Part shown: piece after piece, positions 50,012 to 58,877 of the stretch | Layout of the letters: each line of letters starts with the position of its first letter | How positions within the stretch are numbered: the stretch's first letter is position 1 | Origin: Gluconacetobacter johannae | GTDB taxonomy: Bacteria > Pseudomonadota > Alphaproteobacteria > Acetobacterales > Acetobacteraceae | Direction: 5' to 3' | DNA length: 64,000 nucleotides | NCBI RefSeq assembly: GCF_014174305.1 | Contig: NZ_JABEQH010000010.1 | Location: 62,001-126,000 of the forward strand | The notes under the pieces: generated by a model | Seen by the model: only the letters and a program-made list of their open reading frames with translations | Databases searched by the model: none | What the model was told of the DNA's origin: nothing | Made by a program: the position numbers and the translations under genes

Positions 50012-50764
50012 TCAGAACGGCAGGACGCTGTCGAGAACCTGCTGCCCGTATCGCGGCGTCTGGAGCTTGGTCAGCTGGCCGCGCCCGCCATACGAAATCC
50101 TGGCCTCGGCGATCCTGTCGTGGGTCACCGTGTTGTCTTCCGTGATGTCCTGCGGCCTGACGACGCCGCTGACCATGAGCTGGCGGAGTTCGCCGTTAAC
50201 CCTGACCTCCTGGCGCGCCACCACGACGAAATTGCCGTTCGGGAGCACCTGCGTGATCGTCCCGGCCAGCGTCAGGACGATAGCATCGCTTCTGTTGATC
50301 CTGCCCGTTGCCGTGTTGGCGCTCGCGCTGCTTGTGTTGACGGCGGATGCGCCGGTGATGTGCTGCAGCGCCGTGCCGTGAAAGCCGAACAGGGTTGGAA
50401 CACCGTAATCCTCGGACCCGCTGCCGCTGGCCGTCGTGTTGTTCGTCACCGCGGCATTATCGGCGATCCCGACCTTGATGGTCAGAAGGTCACCGACCTG
50501 CGACGCCCTCTGGTCCTTGAAGAAGGCCCGGCTTCCGGGGCGCCACAGGCTGCCGACCTCGGTCGGTGGCGGCTGAAGCGGCGGCATGGGCATTGTCACG
50601 GGGCGGTAGTCGGGGGCCTGCGTCGGGTCCGACGTTGTGGTCATGCGCGGCGGGTGGCCCATCTCGCTGATTTCCGACAGGCCGGAACATCCGGACAGGC
50701 ACAGCAATCCGGTCACGAGCGCACCCGGCAGGCGATATTGTGTCAAGGCAGCTCTCCAGCGCAC
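50012..50764 (-). CDS. flgH: Flagellar L-ring lipoprotein FlgH
   Basis: A 250-residue protein with a GTG start. A signal peptide ends in the lipobox LSGC, and the family motifs follow: GSLWRPGSRAFFKDQRASQVGDLLTIKV, GRINRSDAIVLTLAGTITQVLPNGNFVVVARQEVRVNGE and ISGVVRP-like VSGVVRPQDITEDNTV. FlgH forms the ring in the outer membrane around the rod. It is the third gene of flgG-flgA-flgH, 6 bases after flgA. Confidence 0.94.
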   Translation of the reverse strand: MRWRAALTQYRLPGALVTGLLCLSGCSGLSEISEMGHPPRMTTTSDPTQAPDYRPVTMPMPPLQPPPTEVGSLWRPGSRAFFKDQRASQVGDLLTIKVGIADNAAVTNNTTASGSGSEDYGVPTLFGFHGTALQHITGASAVNTSSASANTATGRINRSDAIVLTLAGTITQVLPNGNFVVVARQEVRVNGELRQLMVSGVVRPQDITEDNTVTHDRIAEARISYGGRGQLTKLQTPRYGQQVLDSVLPF

Positions 50765-50770
50765 GCGGGT

Positions 50771-51793
50771 TTACCGGATCGACAGGTCCGACCGCGCGTT
50801 TGCGCGGGCGGACGCGGTCAGACGCCGCAACATGTTCGGGTCCGAAGGAACGGCGCCCGACCCGGCATCGACCTCGATTTCCGAGGCATTAGCCACGCGA
50901 CCGGTCACGATCATGCTGCTCGCCAGGTTGAGGGCGTGCACGTACTGGCCGCTGCCCCCGTCTTCCAGGGCCCGGCCGGTTGCCGTCAGATGAACGCCGG
51001 GGACGGTAAAGGCGATCAGGATGGGGTCTCCCTTGTGCACCAGCAGGGTCCTGTGCAGATCCCGCTCAAGCACCGGTTCGCCGGCGACGACAGGGTGCAG
51101 AAGCGTCATGCCTTCTACCTCGGCCCCATCCATGAATATTTTCGCGGTCGCGTAGCCGGTATAGGATTCGTCTATACTGACGTCGGAAGAAGAAATTACG
51201 GCCCCGGCGGCCAGCGAATGGGAAAACACCAGCACCCTGCGCGGGGCGCGCACCGTTCCGGTCAGGAGGAAGGAGTCCTGGGTTATGTCGCCGGTCGGAT
51301 GGGTCCGGTAGACGGTCGCGGAGAACCGCCCGGTCCTCTGGTCCCAGTCGACGTCCGACAGGATGACCGGCTTCGGGTCGTCCGACGCCACCGTTATGGG
51401 ATGGAAATCGGCAAGGTCCATCGAGACAGGACCCGGCCCGATATCGGGGAGGCTTTTCTGCACGAGGCCGGCAAAGAATTCCCGATCGAGAACACGGCCG
51501 GCCCGCGTGATCGTCGCCATCGCCGACGGCGACTGGTCCAGCCAGTCAACGCCGTACTGGTCGGCGATGGCGATCAACTGCCGGCCGCCGACATGGATGG
51601 TGGCCCCGGGTCCCGGCGCCGGGCCGATGACCTTGTCCTGCTGCGGTTCCAGATCGGCAAAGAGATCCGACAGCCGCACAACGTCGGAGGTAATCACCGT
51701 GGCGCTTCGCAGCGTCGCCGCCGAAACTGCCGCCGCGCAGAATGTCATGATGCCCGCGGCGACCGCTGCCGCGATTGCTGCGCGCACGGGCAT
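50771..51793 (-). CDS. flgA: Flagellar P-ring assembly chaperone FlgA
   Basis: A 340-residue protein with a signal peptide (about residues 1-25). The C-terminal SAF/ChapFlgA region is clear: HSLAAGAVISSSDVSIDES, VEGMTLLHPVVAGEPVLERDL and GDPILIAFTVPGVHLTATGRAL. FlgA is a periplasmic chaperone for the P-ring protein FlgI, which is not encoded in this window. The gene is 1 base from flgG, so it is surely co-transcribed. The N-terminal half is less conserved than usual. Confidence 0.9.
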   Translation of the reverse strand: MPVRAAIAAAVAAGIMTFCAAAVSAATLRSATVITSDVVRLSDLFADLEPQQDKVIGPAPGPGATIHVGGRQLIAIADQYGVDWLDQSPSAMATITRAGRVLDREFFAGLVQKSLPDIGPGPVSMDLADFHPITVASDDPKPVILSDVDWDQRTGRFSATVYRTHPTGDITQDSFLLTGTVRAPRRVLVFSHSLAAGAVISSSDVSIDESYTGYATAKIFMDGAEVEGMTLLHPVVAGEPVLERDLHRTLLVHKGDPILIAFTVPGVHLTATGRALEDGGSGQYVHALNLASSMIVTGRVANASEIEVDAGSGAVPSDPNMLRRLTASARANARSDLSIR

Positions 51794-51794
51794 G

Positions 51795-52583
51795 CTATCT
51801 CAGGTTCGTCAGGGTCTGGAGCATTTCGTCGGACGCCGTGATGACCTTGCTGTTCATTTCATAGGCGCGCTGCGCGGTAATCAGGTCCGTGATCTCGGTG
51901 ACCACGTTGACGGAGGATTCCTCGATGAAGCCCTGGCGGACCGAGCCGACCCCCACGCTCTGGGGCGTGCCGGTGATCGGGTCGCCGGAGGATGTGGTCG
52001 CCGTGAACAGGTTCTGACCCATGGCGGCAAGACCGTTCTCGTTCTGGAAGGTCGATAGCTGGATCTGCCCGGCAACCTGCGCCGTCCCGTCGCCGGACAC
52101 CGTGTACTGCACCTGGCCGCTCTGGTCGATGGTCACATTCTCGGCGTTGTTCGGCAGCGTAATGTTCGGGTTGAGGGGATAGCCGTCCGCGGTGACGATG
52201 GTGCCGTCCTGGGACAGCGAGAACGTCCCGTCACGGGTATAGGCGTATTCGCCGGACGGCAGCGTCACCTGGAAATAGCCGCGCCCCTCGATCGCAAGGT
52301 CGAGGGCGTTGCTGGTCTGCTCCAGCGTGCCCTGTTCGTTGATTCGGTAAATGCCGGCGGTGCGTACGCCAAGGCCGATCTGCGCGCCCGCCGGAACGAG
52401 GTCGCCGGTGTCCGAACTCATGGTCCCCGCCCGCCTGAGATCCTGGTAGATGAGGTCCTGGAACTCGGCACGACGCCGCTTGTAGCCGGTGGTCGTCATG
52501 TTGGCGATATTGTTGGAAATCGTCTCGACGTTCGTCGTCTGGGCCTGCATGCCCGTGCTGGCGATATCAAGGGAACGCATCAT
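51795..52583 (-). CDS. flgG: Flagellar distal rod protein FlgG
   Basis: A 262-residue rod protein. It has the N-terminal ASTGMQAQTTNVETISNNIANMTTTGYKRRRAEFQDL motif, the GRGYFQVTLPSGEYAYTRDGTFSLS region and the C-terminal SVNVVTEITDLITAQRAYEMNSKVI. GGAGGA lies about ten bases before the ATG pair. It leads flgG-flgA-flgH. Unusually, flgF is not upstream in the same operon but divergent, across a 351-base gap. Confidence 0.95.
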   Translation of the reverse strand: MMRSLDIASTGMQAQTTNVETISNNIANMTTTGYKRRRAEFQDLIYQDLRRAGTMSSDTGDLVPAGAQIGLGVRTAGIYRINEQGTLEQTSNALDLAIEGRGYFQVTLPSGEYAYTRDGTFSLSQDGTIVTADGYPLNPNITLPNNAENVTIDQSGQVQYTVSGDGTAQVAGQIQLSTFQNENGLAAMGQNLFTATTSSGDPITGTPQSVGVGSVRQGFIEESSVNVVTEITDLITAQRAYEMNSKVITASDEMLQTLTNLR

Positions 52584-52934
52584 AGGCGGACAATCCTCCG
52601 GTGTACCTTACTTCGTGGTCATCCCACCACGCAGGCAGGCGGGCACCATGGCATGCATGGCCATGTATACCGGATGACGTCCACGCTACGCACGGCTTGC
52701 GACAGCAAGTAAGACCACGTGCACGGACATGGCAAGGTCTTTTCTGGAGAAAAGGCGGCCTTGTCGGCCTTCCTGCAATGTTCCGGCGCGCATCACATAT
52801 TGCCGTCCGGATAGTGATACAATATCCTTGCGAACAGCCGGCTTGCTGCCCCTGTATTCCACAAGACCACAGTCAGGAAGCGGCTCGGCGCCGGTCTGCC
52901 TGCGCGGGCCCGAATTCCCTTCCGGAGGCAGACC
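52584..52934. promoter_or_regulatory. Divergent intergenic region between flgG and flgF
   Basis: The 351 bases hold no supported gene and must carry promoters in both directions. An imperfect palindrome, CATGGC at 52647-52652 and GCCATG at 52660-52665 around ATGCAT, could be an operator. No recognisable sigma54 or sigma28 promoter was found. Confidence 0.4.
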
Positions 52935-53678
52935 TTGGACGACACGACGTATATCGCCCTGTCCCGCATTGATGTGCTGACACGCGCCCTGGACCTGACC
53001 GTCAACAATCTTGCCAATGCCAATACTGACGGGTTCAAGACGTCGAGACAGCTTTTTTCCGACTTTCTCGTTCACCAGAAGGACGTCCATGGCCTGACCG
53101 GGGGAAAGGACGAAGCGTACACCCAGGACCAGGCGACATATCAGGACTTCCTTCAGGGCGAATTGCGACAGACCGGGAACCCGACGGACCTGGCGATCAA
53201 TGGCGAAGGGTACTTCTCGGTCCGGACGACGCAGGGGGTTCGGCTGACCCGCAGCGGCCAGTTCCATATCCGGTCGGATGGGACACTTACCGACGGTTCG
53301 GGAAACCCGCTTCTGGACACGAACGGCAGGAACATCGTCATCCCCCCGCAGGACCAGATCCTGTCGGTGGCGTCGGACGGAACGATCTCCACGCAAAACG
53401 GAGCCACCGCGACCGTCGGCCTCGTCACCGTCGACAACCTCAACACGCTGCAACAGGAAGGCAATTATCTGCTCAGGCCGACAACGCCCACGCATAACGT
53501 GGCCCGAAAGGAAATACGGCAGGCGATGCTGGAGTCGAGCAACGTGAATTCGGTCTCCGAGGCGACGAAAATGGTCGAGATCCAGCGTGACTACGACCTG
53601 AACTTCCAGTTGATACAGACTGAATCGACCCGCCGCCAGAATGCGATAGACAAGATCACGACCGAGCCGAGCGCCTAA
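52935..53678 (+). CDS. flgF: Flagellar proximal rod protein FlgF
   Basis: A 247-residue rod protein with a TTG start; GGAGG six bases upstream makes the start firm. It has SRIDVLTRALDLTVNNLANANTDGFKTSRQLFSDFL at the N-terminus, INGEGYFSVRTTQGVRLTRSGQFH and the C-terminal ESSNVNSVSEATKMVEIQRDYDLNFQLI. FlgF is normally the first gene of an flgF-flgG-flgA-flgH operon; here it is turned away from flgG. It stands alone, with 187 bases before flgK. Confidence 0.92.
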   Translation: MDDTTYIALSRIDVLTRALDLTVNNLANANTDGFKTSRQLFSDFLVHQKDVHGLTGGKDEAYTQDQATYQDFLQGELRQTGNPTDLAINGEGYFSVRTTQGVRLTRSGQFHIRSDGTLTDGSGNPLLDTNGRNIVIPPQDQILSVASDGTISTQNGATATVGLVTVDNLNTLQQEGNYLLRPTTPTHNVARKEIRQAMLESSNVNSVSEATKMVEIQRDYDLNFQLIQTESTRRQNAIDKITTEPSA

Positions 53679-53865
53679 ACCGCCCGGATCCGCGAGGGCC
53701 GGGCGCGCGCCAGCCGCGGAATGTTAATGGCCCGAAACAGCCTTGCTTTACGTCATCTTCCGGAACTGCTAGCGTGCACGGAACCTTGTAGCCGCATTGA
53801 CGCCCGGCATATATCGTGGCTGTTGCGTAGCGAATACATAGTCATGACTGCGCGGGGAAAATGAG

Positions 53866-55428
53866 ATGGGCCTGACATCATCGCTGTCAATAGCCACCAG
53901 CGGCTTGAACGCGATCGAGTATCAGTTGGCCGTCACGTCTGAAAACGTCTCGAACTCGGGCACGACGGGCTATGTGCGCGAGAACGCCACGGTGACGATG
54001 GCGGTGGCGGGCAATGTCGGGGCCGGCGTCAAGATCGGCCGGACGGCGCTGAACGTGAACACGGCGCTGCAGTCGGCGCTCTACAGCCAGAACGCCCAGG
54101 TCGCGTCGCTCACCGCGACGAGCAACTCGCTTGCGCCGCTGTCGTCCATCCAGGGATCGACCTCGTCGGATTCCGGGAGCACCGACACGCTTTCCGACGA
54201 ACTCGGCAATGTGCAGAACGCCCTGACCTCGCTGACGGCGACCCCGCTGCAAAGCGCCTCGCAGTCGCTGGTGATCTCGTCCGCGCAATCCCTGACCAGC
54301 ACCATTCACACGCTTGCCGCGACCTATACGGACCAGCGCCAGGCGGCCGAGGACAACACCGTCGCGACGGTCTCCTCCATCAACTCGGGCCTGACGCAGA
54401 TCGGGCAGCTCTCGACGCAGATCATGAAACTCCAGGCCCTTGGTTCGGACACGGCCAACCTCGAGAACCAGCGCCTGGAGGTCATGTCGAACCTGTCGTC
54501 CGACCTCTCGGTCACGTTTTCCGAGACGTCGAACGGGGACATGATTGTCCGCACCGCGGACGGGACCGAACTTCCGACCCGTCCCGACCAGATTGGGCAG
54601 AGCAACAGCACGGTGACCCTGCCCAGCAGCACCTGGCCATTGTCCACGTCCGACGCCACCGTCACGTCGGCGATGTACTACAAGGCCGGCGATACGAACG
54701 CGCAGATCCCCGGCATCATGCTGGCGGGCAAGGACATCACGTCGCACCTGACGGGCGGAACGCTCGGGGCGAACATCACGCTGCGTGATGTCACCTATCC
54801 GAAAATGCAGGCGCAGCTCGATTCGTTCTCCTACACGCTTGCCTCGCGGTTCAACAATGCCGGGCTTCCGCTGTTTACGGATGGCACCGGGGCGGTCCCG
54901 TTAGCGAGCGCGACCGTGCCGTTGTCGGATCCGACGACGACGCAAGAGACGCCCAATGGTCTCGTCGGCCTTTCGTCAACGATCGCCGTCAGTTCAAGTT
55001 ACGCCAACGCGCCGTCGTCGCTGACGACGAACGGCGATGTAACGACCATTACAGCGGTCCTCGGCACGGCGTTCGGCACCTCCTCGGACGATGTGAGCGG
55101 GTCCGATGGGTCTCTGGCTGCTCCGTCGACCGGCCTTGGCCCGACCGGCAGCCTGTCGACCGGATATTCCGGCGCCCAGGGGCTGGTCGCCCTCGCCACG
55201 GCCCTGACCTCGGACCAGGGCGCGACCATCGGCCAGGCCAGCGACGACCTGACCTCCGTCACCTCGGTCCAGACGACATTGCAGACGGCGGTCTCCAATG
55301 CCTCGGGCGTGGACGTGAACAATGAAATGGCCAACGTCGTCGCGCTGCAGAACGCCTATGCGGCCAACGCAAAGGTTGTGACCGCTGTGCAGTCGATGTT
55401 CAGCGCATTACTTAACGCGATCGACTAG
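53866..55428 (+). CDS. flgK: Flagellar hook-associated protein FlgK
   Basis: A 520-residue secreted protein. The N-terminus SIATSGLNAIEYQLAVTSENVSNSGTTGYVRENA and the C-terminus GVDVNNEMANVVALQNAYAANAKVVTAVQSMFSALLNA are the conserved axial helices of FlgK. The middle is Ser/Thr/Ala-rich and variable, as in other hook-associated proteins. FlgK joins the hook to the filament. flgL follows after 20 bases. The codon use is noticeably richer in A/T third positions than genes left of 44 kb. Confidence 0.93.
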   Translation: MGLTSSLSIATSGLNAIEYQLAVTSENVSNSGTTGYVRENATVTMAVAGNVGAGVKIGRTALNVNTALQSALYSQNAQVASLTATSNSLAPLSSIQGSTSSDSGSTDTLSDELGNVQNALTSLTATPLQSASQSLVISSAQSLTSTIHTLAATYTDQRQAAEDNTVATVSSINSGLTQIGQLSTQIMKLQALGSDTANLENQRLEVMSNLSSDLSVTFSETSNGDMIVRTADGTELPTRPDQIGQSNSTVTLPSSTWPLSTSDATVTSAMYYKAGDTNAQIPGIMLAGKDITSHLTGGTLGANITLRDVTYPKMQAQLDSFSYTLASRFNNAGLPLFTDGTGAVPLASATVPLSDPTTTQETPNGLVGLSSTIAVSSSYANAPSSLTTNGDVTTITAVLGTAFGTSSDDVSGSDGSLAAPSTGLGPTGSLSTGYSGAQGLVALATALTSDQGATIGQASDDLTSVTSVQTTLQTAVSNASGVDVNNEMANVVALQNAYAANAKVVTAVQSMFSALLNAID

Positions 55429-55448
55429 GAAGATCGGGAGAAGCTGTC

Positions 55449-56528
55449 ATGAGCACGTCCATCGGCCAGTATGGAAACGCCGGCGCTGCCCTTATTCTCG
55501 CTGCCGGGATCAAGGAGATGACGCTGAGCCAGCAGACCCTGTCGTGGCAGCAGTCCACGAACACGCTGTCGCCGACCTACGCGGGGCTGGGCTCGACGCG
55601 TTCGTCCGCCATCAGCCTGGCGCCGAAAATCACGCAGGTCGAGACCTGGCAATCCAATGTCTCGATCGCGCAGAACGGCCTGAGCGTCACGGCGAGTGCG
55701 CTCCAGCAGCTTGTGACACAAGCCCAGGCGCTGTCCGCAAGCCTTGTGACCATCGGGGGAACGACAATGTCCACCACGGTCACGGCCGCGACATCCCAGG
55801 CCCGGAATGCGCTGACGGCATTGGCAACGACGCTCAATACCTCAAACGGCGTCGGATATGTCTTCGCCGGACAAGCTTCGACCGAACCTCCGATCAAGGA
55901 TCCGACGTCGATCTCAAGCGGCACCCTTGCCACGACGATCGCCGGCATCGTCGGTTCGCTCGGGTCTTCCGAGGACCCCGCGTCCGTCATGGCGAAGGCC
56001 ACCACGGCCGCGGCCGACAACACGGACAGCGTCTCGGTCTTCTCGGCGTCGCTGTCGGTTTCGGGGGATGCGGCAACCGCGCTTCAGCAGTCGGTCCTCA
56101 CCGGTGACAATACCGCAACCGGGATCGGTACGGTGGCGACACAGGGAACATCCGCCACCTCCAATTCAACCGGGTCGCCGATCCGTGACCTGATGCGCGA
56201 CATGATGGTCGTTTCCTCGATGAACGGCATGTCGTCTTCGACGAACGGGTTTTCGGATCTGGTCAACCAACTGCATTCGTCTCTTGAAAACACGATCAGC
56301 CAGCTTACGGACATGGAGACATCGGTCGGCGTGACGCAGAATGCGCTGACGTCCAGATCCACCCTGTTGTCGAACATGGAGACGATGTTGAAGACGGCGC
56401 TTGGGAACTCCAGGGATGCCGATATCGCCGAAGTGGCCACGCAGTCGTCCAACCTCAGCACAAGCCTCAAGGCCTCATACATCCTGGTTGCCGACATGAA
56501 GGATATGACGCTCGCAAGTTACATCTGA
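55449..56528 (+). CDS. flgL: Flagellin-like hook-filament junction protein FlgL
   Basis: A 359-residue flagellin-fold protein. It has coiled-coil-type terminal helices (GIKEMTLSQQTLSWQQSTNTLSP near the N-terminus; EVATQSSNLSTSLKASYILVADMKDMTLASYI at the C-terminus) and a Ser/Thr-rich centre with LNTSNGVGYVFAGQASTEPPI, which resembles the FlgL FAG motif. Position after flgK supports the name. A GGGAG lies about nine bases before the ATG. Confidence 0.85.
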   Translation: MSTSIGQYGNAGAALILAAGIKEMTLSQQTLSWQQSTNTLSPTYAGLGSTRSSAISLAPKITQVETWQSNVSIAQNGLSVTASALQQLVTQAQALSASLVTIGGTTMSTTVTAATSQARNALTALATTLNTSNGVGYVFAGQASTEPPIKDPTSISSGTLATTIAGIVGSLGSSEDPASVMAKATTAAADNTDSVSVFSASLSVSGDAATALQQSVLTGDNTATGIGTVATQGTSATSNSTGSPIRDLMRDMMVVSSMNGMSSSTNGFSDLVNQLHSSLENTISQLTDMETSVGVTQNALTSRSTLLSNMETMLKTALGNSRDADIAEVATQSSNLSTSLKASYILVADMKDMTLASYI

Positions 56529-56722
56529 CGGCTCCGGGCGGCGGGGTCTTCCAGACTGGCGCAGGCGGGCCGGCAGACAGGGCTTTGCATTCGCCATGCG
56601 CTATCGTATCTCTCTACGCCATCTCCAGGGTGGCGGGCGTGCCGAGGTTTTTCGGCTGAACATCTGACATCCAGTCCCGTCGTGCAGGCGCCGCACATGC
56701 GCCGCCTTCTGCCCTGACCGAA

Positions 56723-57496
56723 GTGCGCGTGACCACATCGCCGCCGGTTTATACCCTCGTAACAGGACCCGACATGGACAAATTCTTCATCAGCTCCGCG
56801 CAGACTCCGGAACGTGCCGAGAGGTTCCTGGCGGTCAATGCCCACGTTCCGGGACTTATGCACTCGCCTGGCGTCGATGGCAGCACGCTCGATATCAATG
56901 AGATGAAAGAAAAAGGCCTCGTGTCGGACGCGTGCCAGTTCACACGCGAGGCAATCGGATCGGGGCTTGCCCATGTCGCACTGTGGGGAAATGTCGCGCA
57001 AAGAGGCGTCCCGGCCCATATTTTTGAGGATGACGCCTTTCTCTGCCGCAATTTCGAGCAGGGAAGCGCACGGATCATCGCCAGCCTGCCAGACGATTGG
57101 GACATCATCCTGTGGGGGAGCAATTCGGACACCCCGCTTCAGTTCGAACTTCTGCCTGGAATCACGCAGTGCGTTGCGATGGTCTCTGACGAATCCGTCC
57201 GGAAAGGCATCCACGCGTTCCGCGACATGGATGTCACGTCCGTTCCGCTCAGGCTGGCCCAGACCTTCGGCCTGTGCGGCTATGCGATCTCGCCGGCCGG
57301 CGCCATGAAGTTAATCAAGAGCTGCCTTCCCCTGGCAACCGTCAATGTCTCCCACCCCTGCCTGGGTGGTCGTGTCATCGCGGCGCATTCCATCGACATC
57401 CTGATGAACCGCCATTACGCCGAGATGATGGCCTACACCAGCTTCCCGCCCCTGTGCCTGACCGACAACGTCAGGACCAACAGCCCCACCCCCTGA
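56723..57496 (+). CDS. Family 25 glycosyltransferase in the flagellar cluster
   Basis: Predicted 257 residues from a GTG; GTG or ATG codons within 51 bases downstream are alternatives. The GT25 (LPS glycosyltransferase) pattern is visible: FISSAQTPERAERFLAVNAHVPG, CQFTREAIGSGLAHVALWGNVAQRGVPAHIFEDDAFL with its EDDA acidic motif, and FGLCGYAISPAGAMKLIKS. Such enzymes add sugars to LPS or proteins. Lying between flgL and fliL it probably glycosylates flagellin or hook proteins, which is inference. It precedes a lipoprotein gene by 7 bases. Confidence 0.8.
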   Translation: MRVTTSPPVYTLVTGPDMDKFFISSAQTPERAERFLAVNAHVPGLMHSPGVDGSTLDINEMKEKGLVSDACQFTREAIGSGLAHVALWGNVAQRGVPAHIFEDDAFLCRNFEQGSARIIASLPDDWDIILWGSNSDTPLQFELLPGITQCVAMVSDESVRKGIHAFRDMDVTSVPLRLAQTFGLCGYAISPAGAMKLIKSCLPLATVNVSHPCLGGRVIAAHSIDILMNRHYAEMMAYTSFPPLCLTDNVRTNSPTP

Positions 57497-57503
57497 CAGT
57501 CAG

Positions 57504-57989
57504 ATGGCGACAAACGCGCGTTCCCAACCTCTGACCACCCGCCCGCGCTGTAGCGCGGCCTCGGCCGTGGCTGCGCTGCTCTGCGCGACTCTGGCTGGAT
57601 GCGCGCCGGCACAGCCGTATCTGGACAAGGGAATGACGCTGTCGGAAGCAGGCTTCATCGCCCATCCGGCCGACACGACGGCGCGCTACGCCATGATGAA
57701 CACGCTTCCGCCGGGGCAGTTGACGTACCGCCCCTCTCCGGCAGGGCCTGTCTATCTCTATGCCGATCCGATCGGCTGTGGCTGCGTCTATATGGGGTCG
57801 GCAGCAGCCTATGGATCATTCTCGGCCTGGCAGCGCACAAGCAAGGCATCAACGCCTTTGCGGACGGATGTCCGGGCGATGGCGGCGGAGAACAGGCGTG
57901 ACACCGCAGCATGGGACTGGAGCGCCTGGTCACCAAACGCCGACCCTGGCGGAGACCAGCCCCGCCACGTGAGCGGCGGCTACTGGTGA
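57504..57989 (+). CDS. Hypothetical lipoprotein in the flagellar cluster
   Basis: Predicted 161 residues of no family recognised here. The N-terminus has a basic stretch, a hydrophobic core SAASAVAALLCATLAGC and a lipobox LAGC, so it should be a lipoprotein. The mature part has LTYRPSPAGPVYLYADPIGCGCVYMGS and a conserved-looking NADPGGDQPRHVSGGYW tail rich in Trp and Gly. It follows the GT25 gene by 7 bases, so the two are likely co-expressed. A role at the flagellar base or on the envelope is possible but not shown. Confidence 0.65.
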   Translation: MATNARSQPLTTRPRCSAASAVAALLCATLAGCAPAQPYLDKGMTLSEAGFIAHPADTTARYAMMNTLPPGQLTYRPSPAGPVYLYADPIGCGCVYMGSAAAYGSFSAWQRTSKASTPLRTDVRAMAAENRRDTAAWDWSAWSPNADPGGDQPRHVSGGYW

Positions 57990-58322
57990 GTGCGGCCTAC
58001 GACGCGGGTGATGGGATCGCTTCGTAATTCTGCATTTATTACTTTCTATTTATGGAAATTTCCAGGTATTGCGGCATATATCCGGGGTCGGCGCTCTGCC
58101 GGCCAAGGATGCGTTGCGGACAGTATCTGGAAACCGTTTCAAGAGGGGATCGCCGGCGCTCCGGCGCCCGTTTCCTGCGCTCCGGCGCACGAAAACACAC
58201 CGGCCTTTCCCGCCATCCGCCTCGCCGGATTTCGTGGAGCGTCTCCCTGCCTTGAGTAAGGCTGGCCCGGTGGCTAAACTGCCAACGAATATTTTATCGA
58301 ACCATTCCGGAGCCATCCAGAC
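57990..58322. other. Gene-free region upstream of fliL
   Basis: No supported gene. The first 80 bases are unusually AT-rich and contain the perfect palindrome TGGAAATTTCCA (58053-58064), a possible operator. The rest is GC-rich with a small GGCGC/GCGCC hairpin. The fliL-fliM promoter should lie here. Confidence 0.4.
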
Positions 58323-58841
58323 ATGAGCGAGACTGTAACCGGCGGCGCCCGCACCTCGCTGCTCGGGGGGGGCGGGAAGGAAACGGAAGCATCTCCCAAG
58401 GCCGATGGCAAGAAGCTGAAGTGGAAGCCGATCGTCGCCGGCCTTGCGGCCCTCATCCTCATCGGAGGGGGGGCTACGGTCGTGGAAAAGACAAAACTGT
58501 TCCGGGGGGCCGGCGAAAGAACCCAGGCCGCTCTGCATCCGCCCATTGTGCTTGGGATCCCGACCATCGTCTCCAACCTCGACAGCGGGGATGGGCGTCC
58601 GGTCTATGTGAAGCTGACCGCCAAGGTCGAGATACAGGGGGCGAACGACGAAGCGTCCCTGCAGAACACGGTTCCTGAAATTCAGGACATCTTCCAGACG
58701 TACCTGCATGAGACACGCCCGCAGGACATCCGCGGCGACGGCATATACCGGCTGCGCGAAGCCATAACACATCGCCTGAGAATCACTCTGTTACCCCTGC
58801 AGGTGACGAACGTGTATTTTGTCGAATTTCTCGTCCAGTAG
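58323..58841 (+). CDS. fliL: Flagellar basal body protein FliL
   Basis: A 172-residue single-pass inner-membrane protein: a cytoplasmic N-terminus, a transmembrane segment at about 37-54 (PIVAGLAALILIGGGATVV) and a periplasmic domain ending LPLQVTNVYFVEFLVQ, which matches the conserved FliL C-terminus (VxxVxFxxFVxQ). FliL surrounds and supports the stator. fliM follows after 36 bases. Confidence 0.88.
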   Translation: MSETVTGGARTSLLGGGGKETEASPKADGKKLKWKPIVAGLAALILIGGGATVVEKTKLFRGAGERTQAALHPPIVLGIPTIVSNLDSGDGRPVYVKLTAKVEIQGANDEASLQNTVPEIQDIFQTYLHETRPQDIRGDGIYRLREAITHRLRITLLPLQVTNVYFVEFLVQ

Positions 58842-58877
58842 ACCGCAGGCTTCTGGAATACCGAAAAAGGCAGTCAG

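Noticed and set aside
53730-53752. TGGCCC...TTGCT upstream of flgK as a sigma54 promoter.
   Set aside because: The distance between GG and GC is 14 bases instead of 10.
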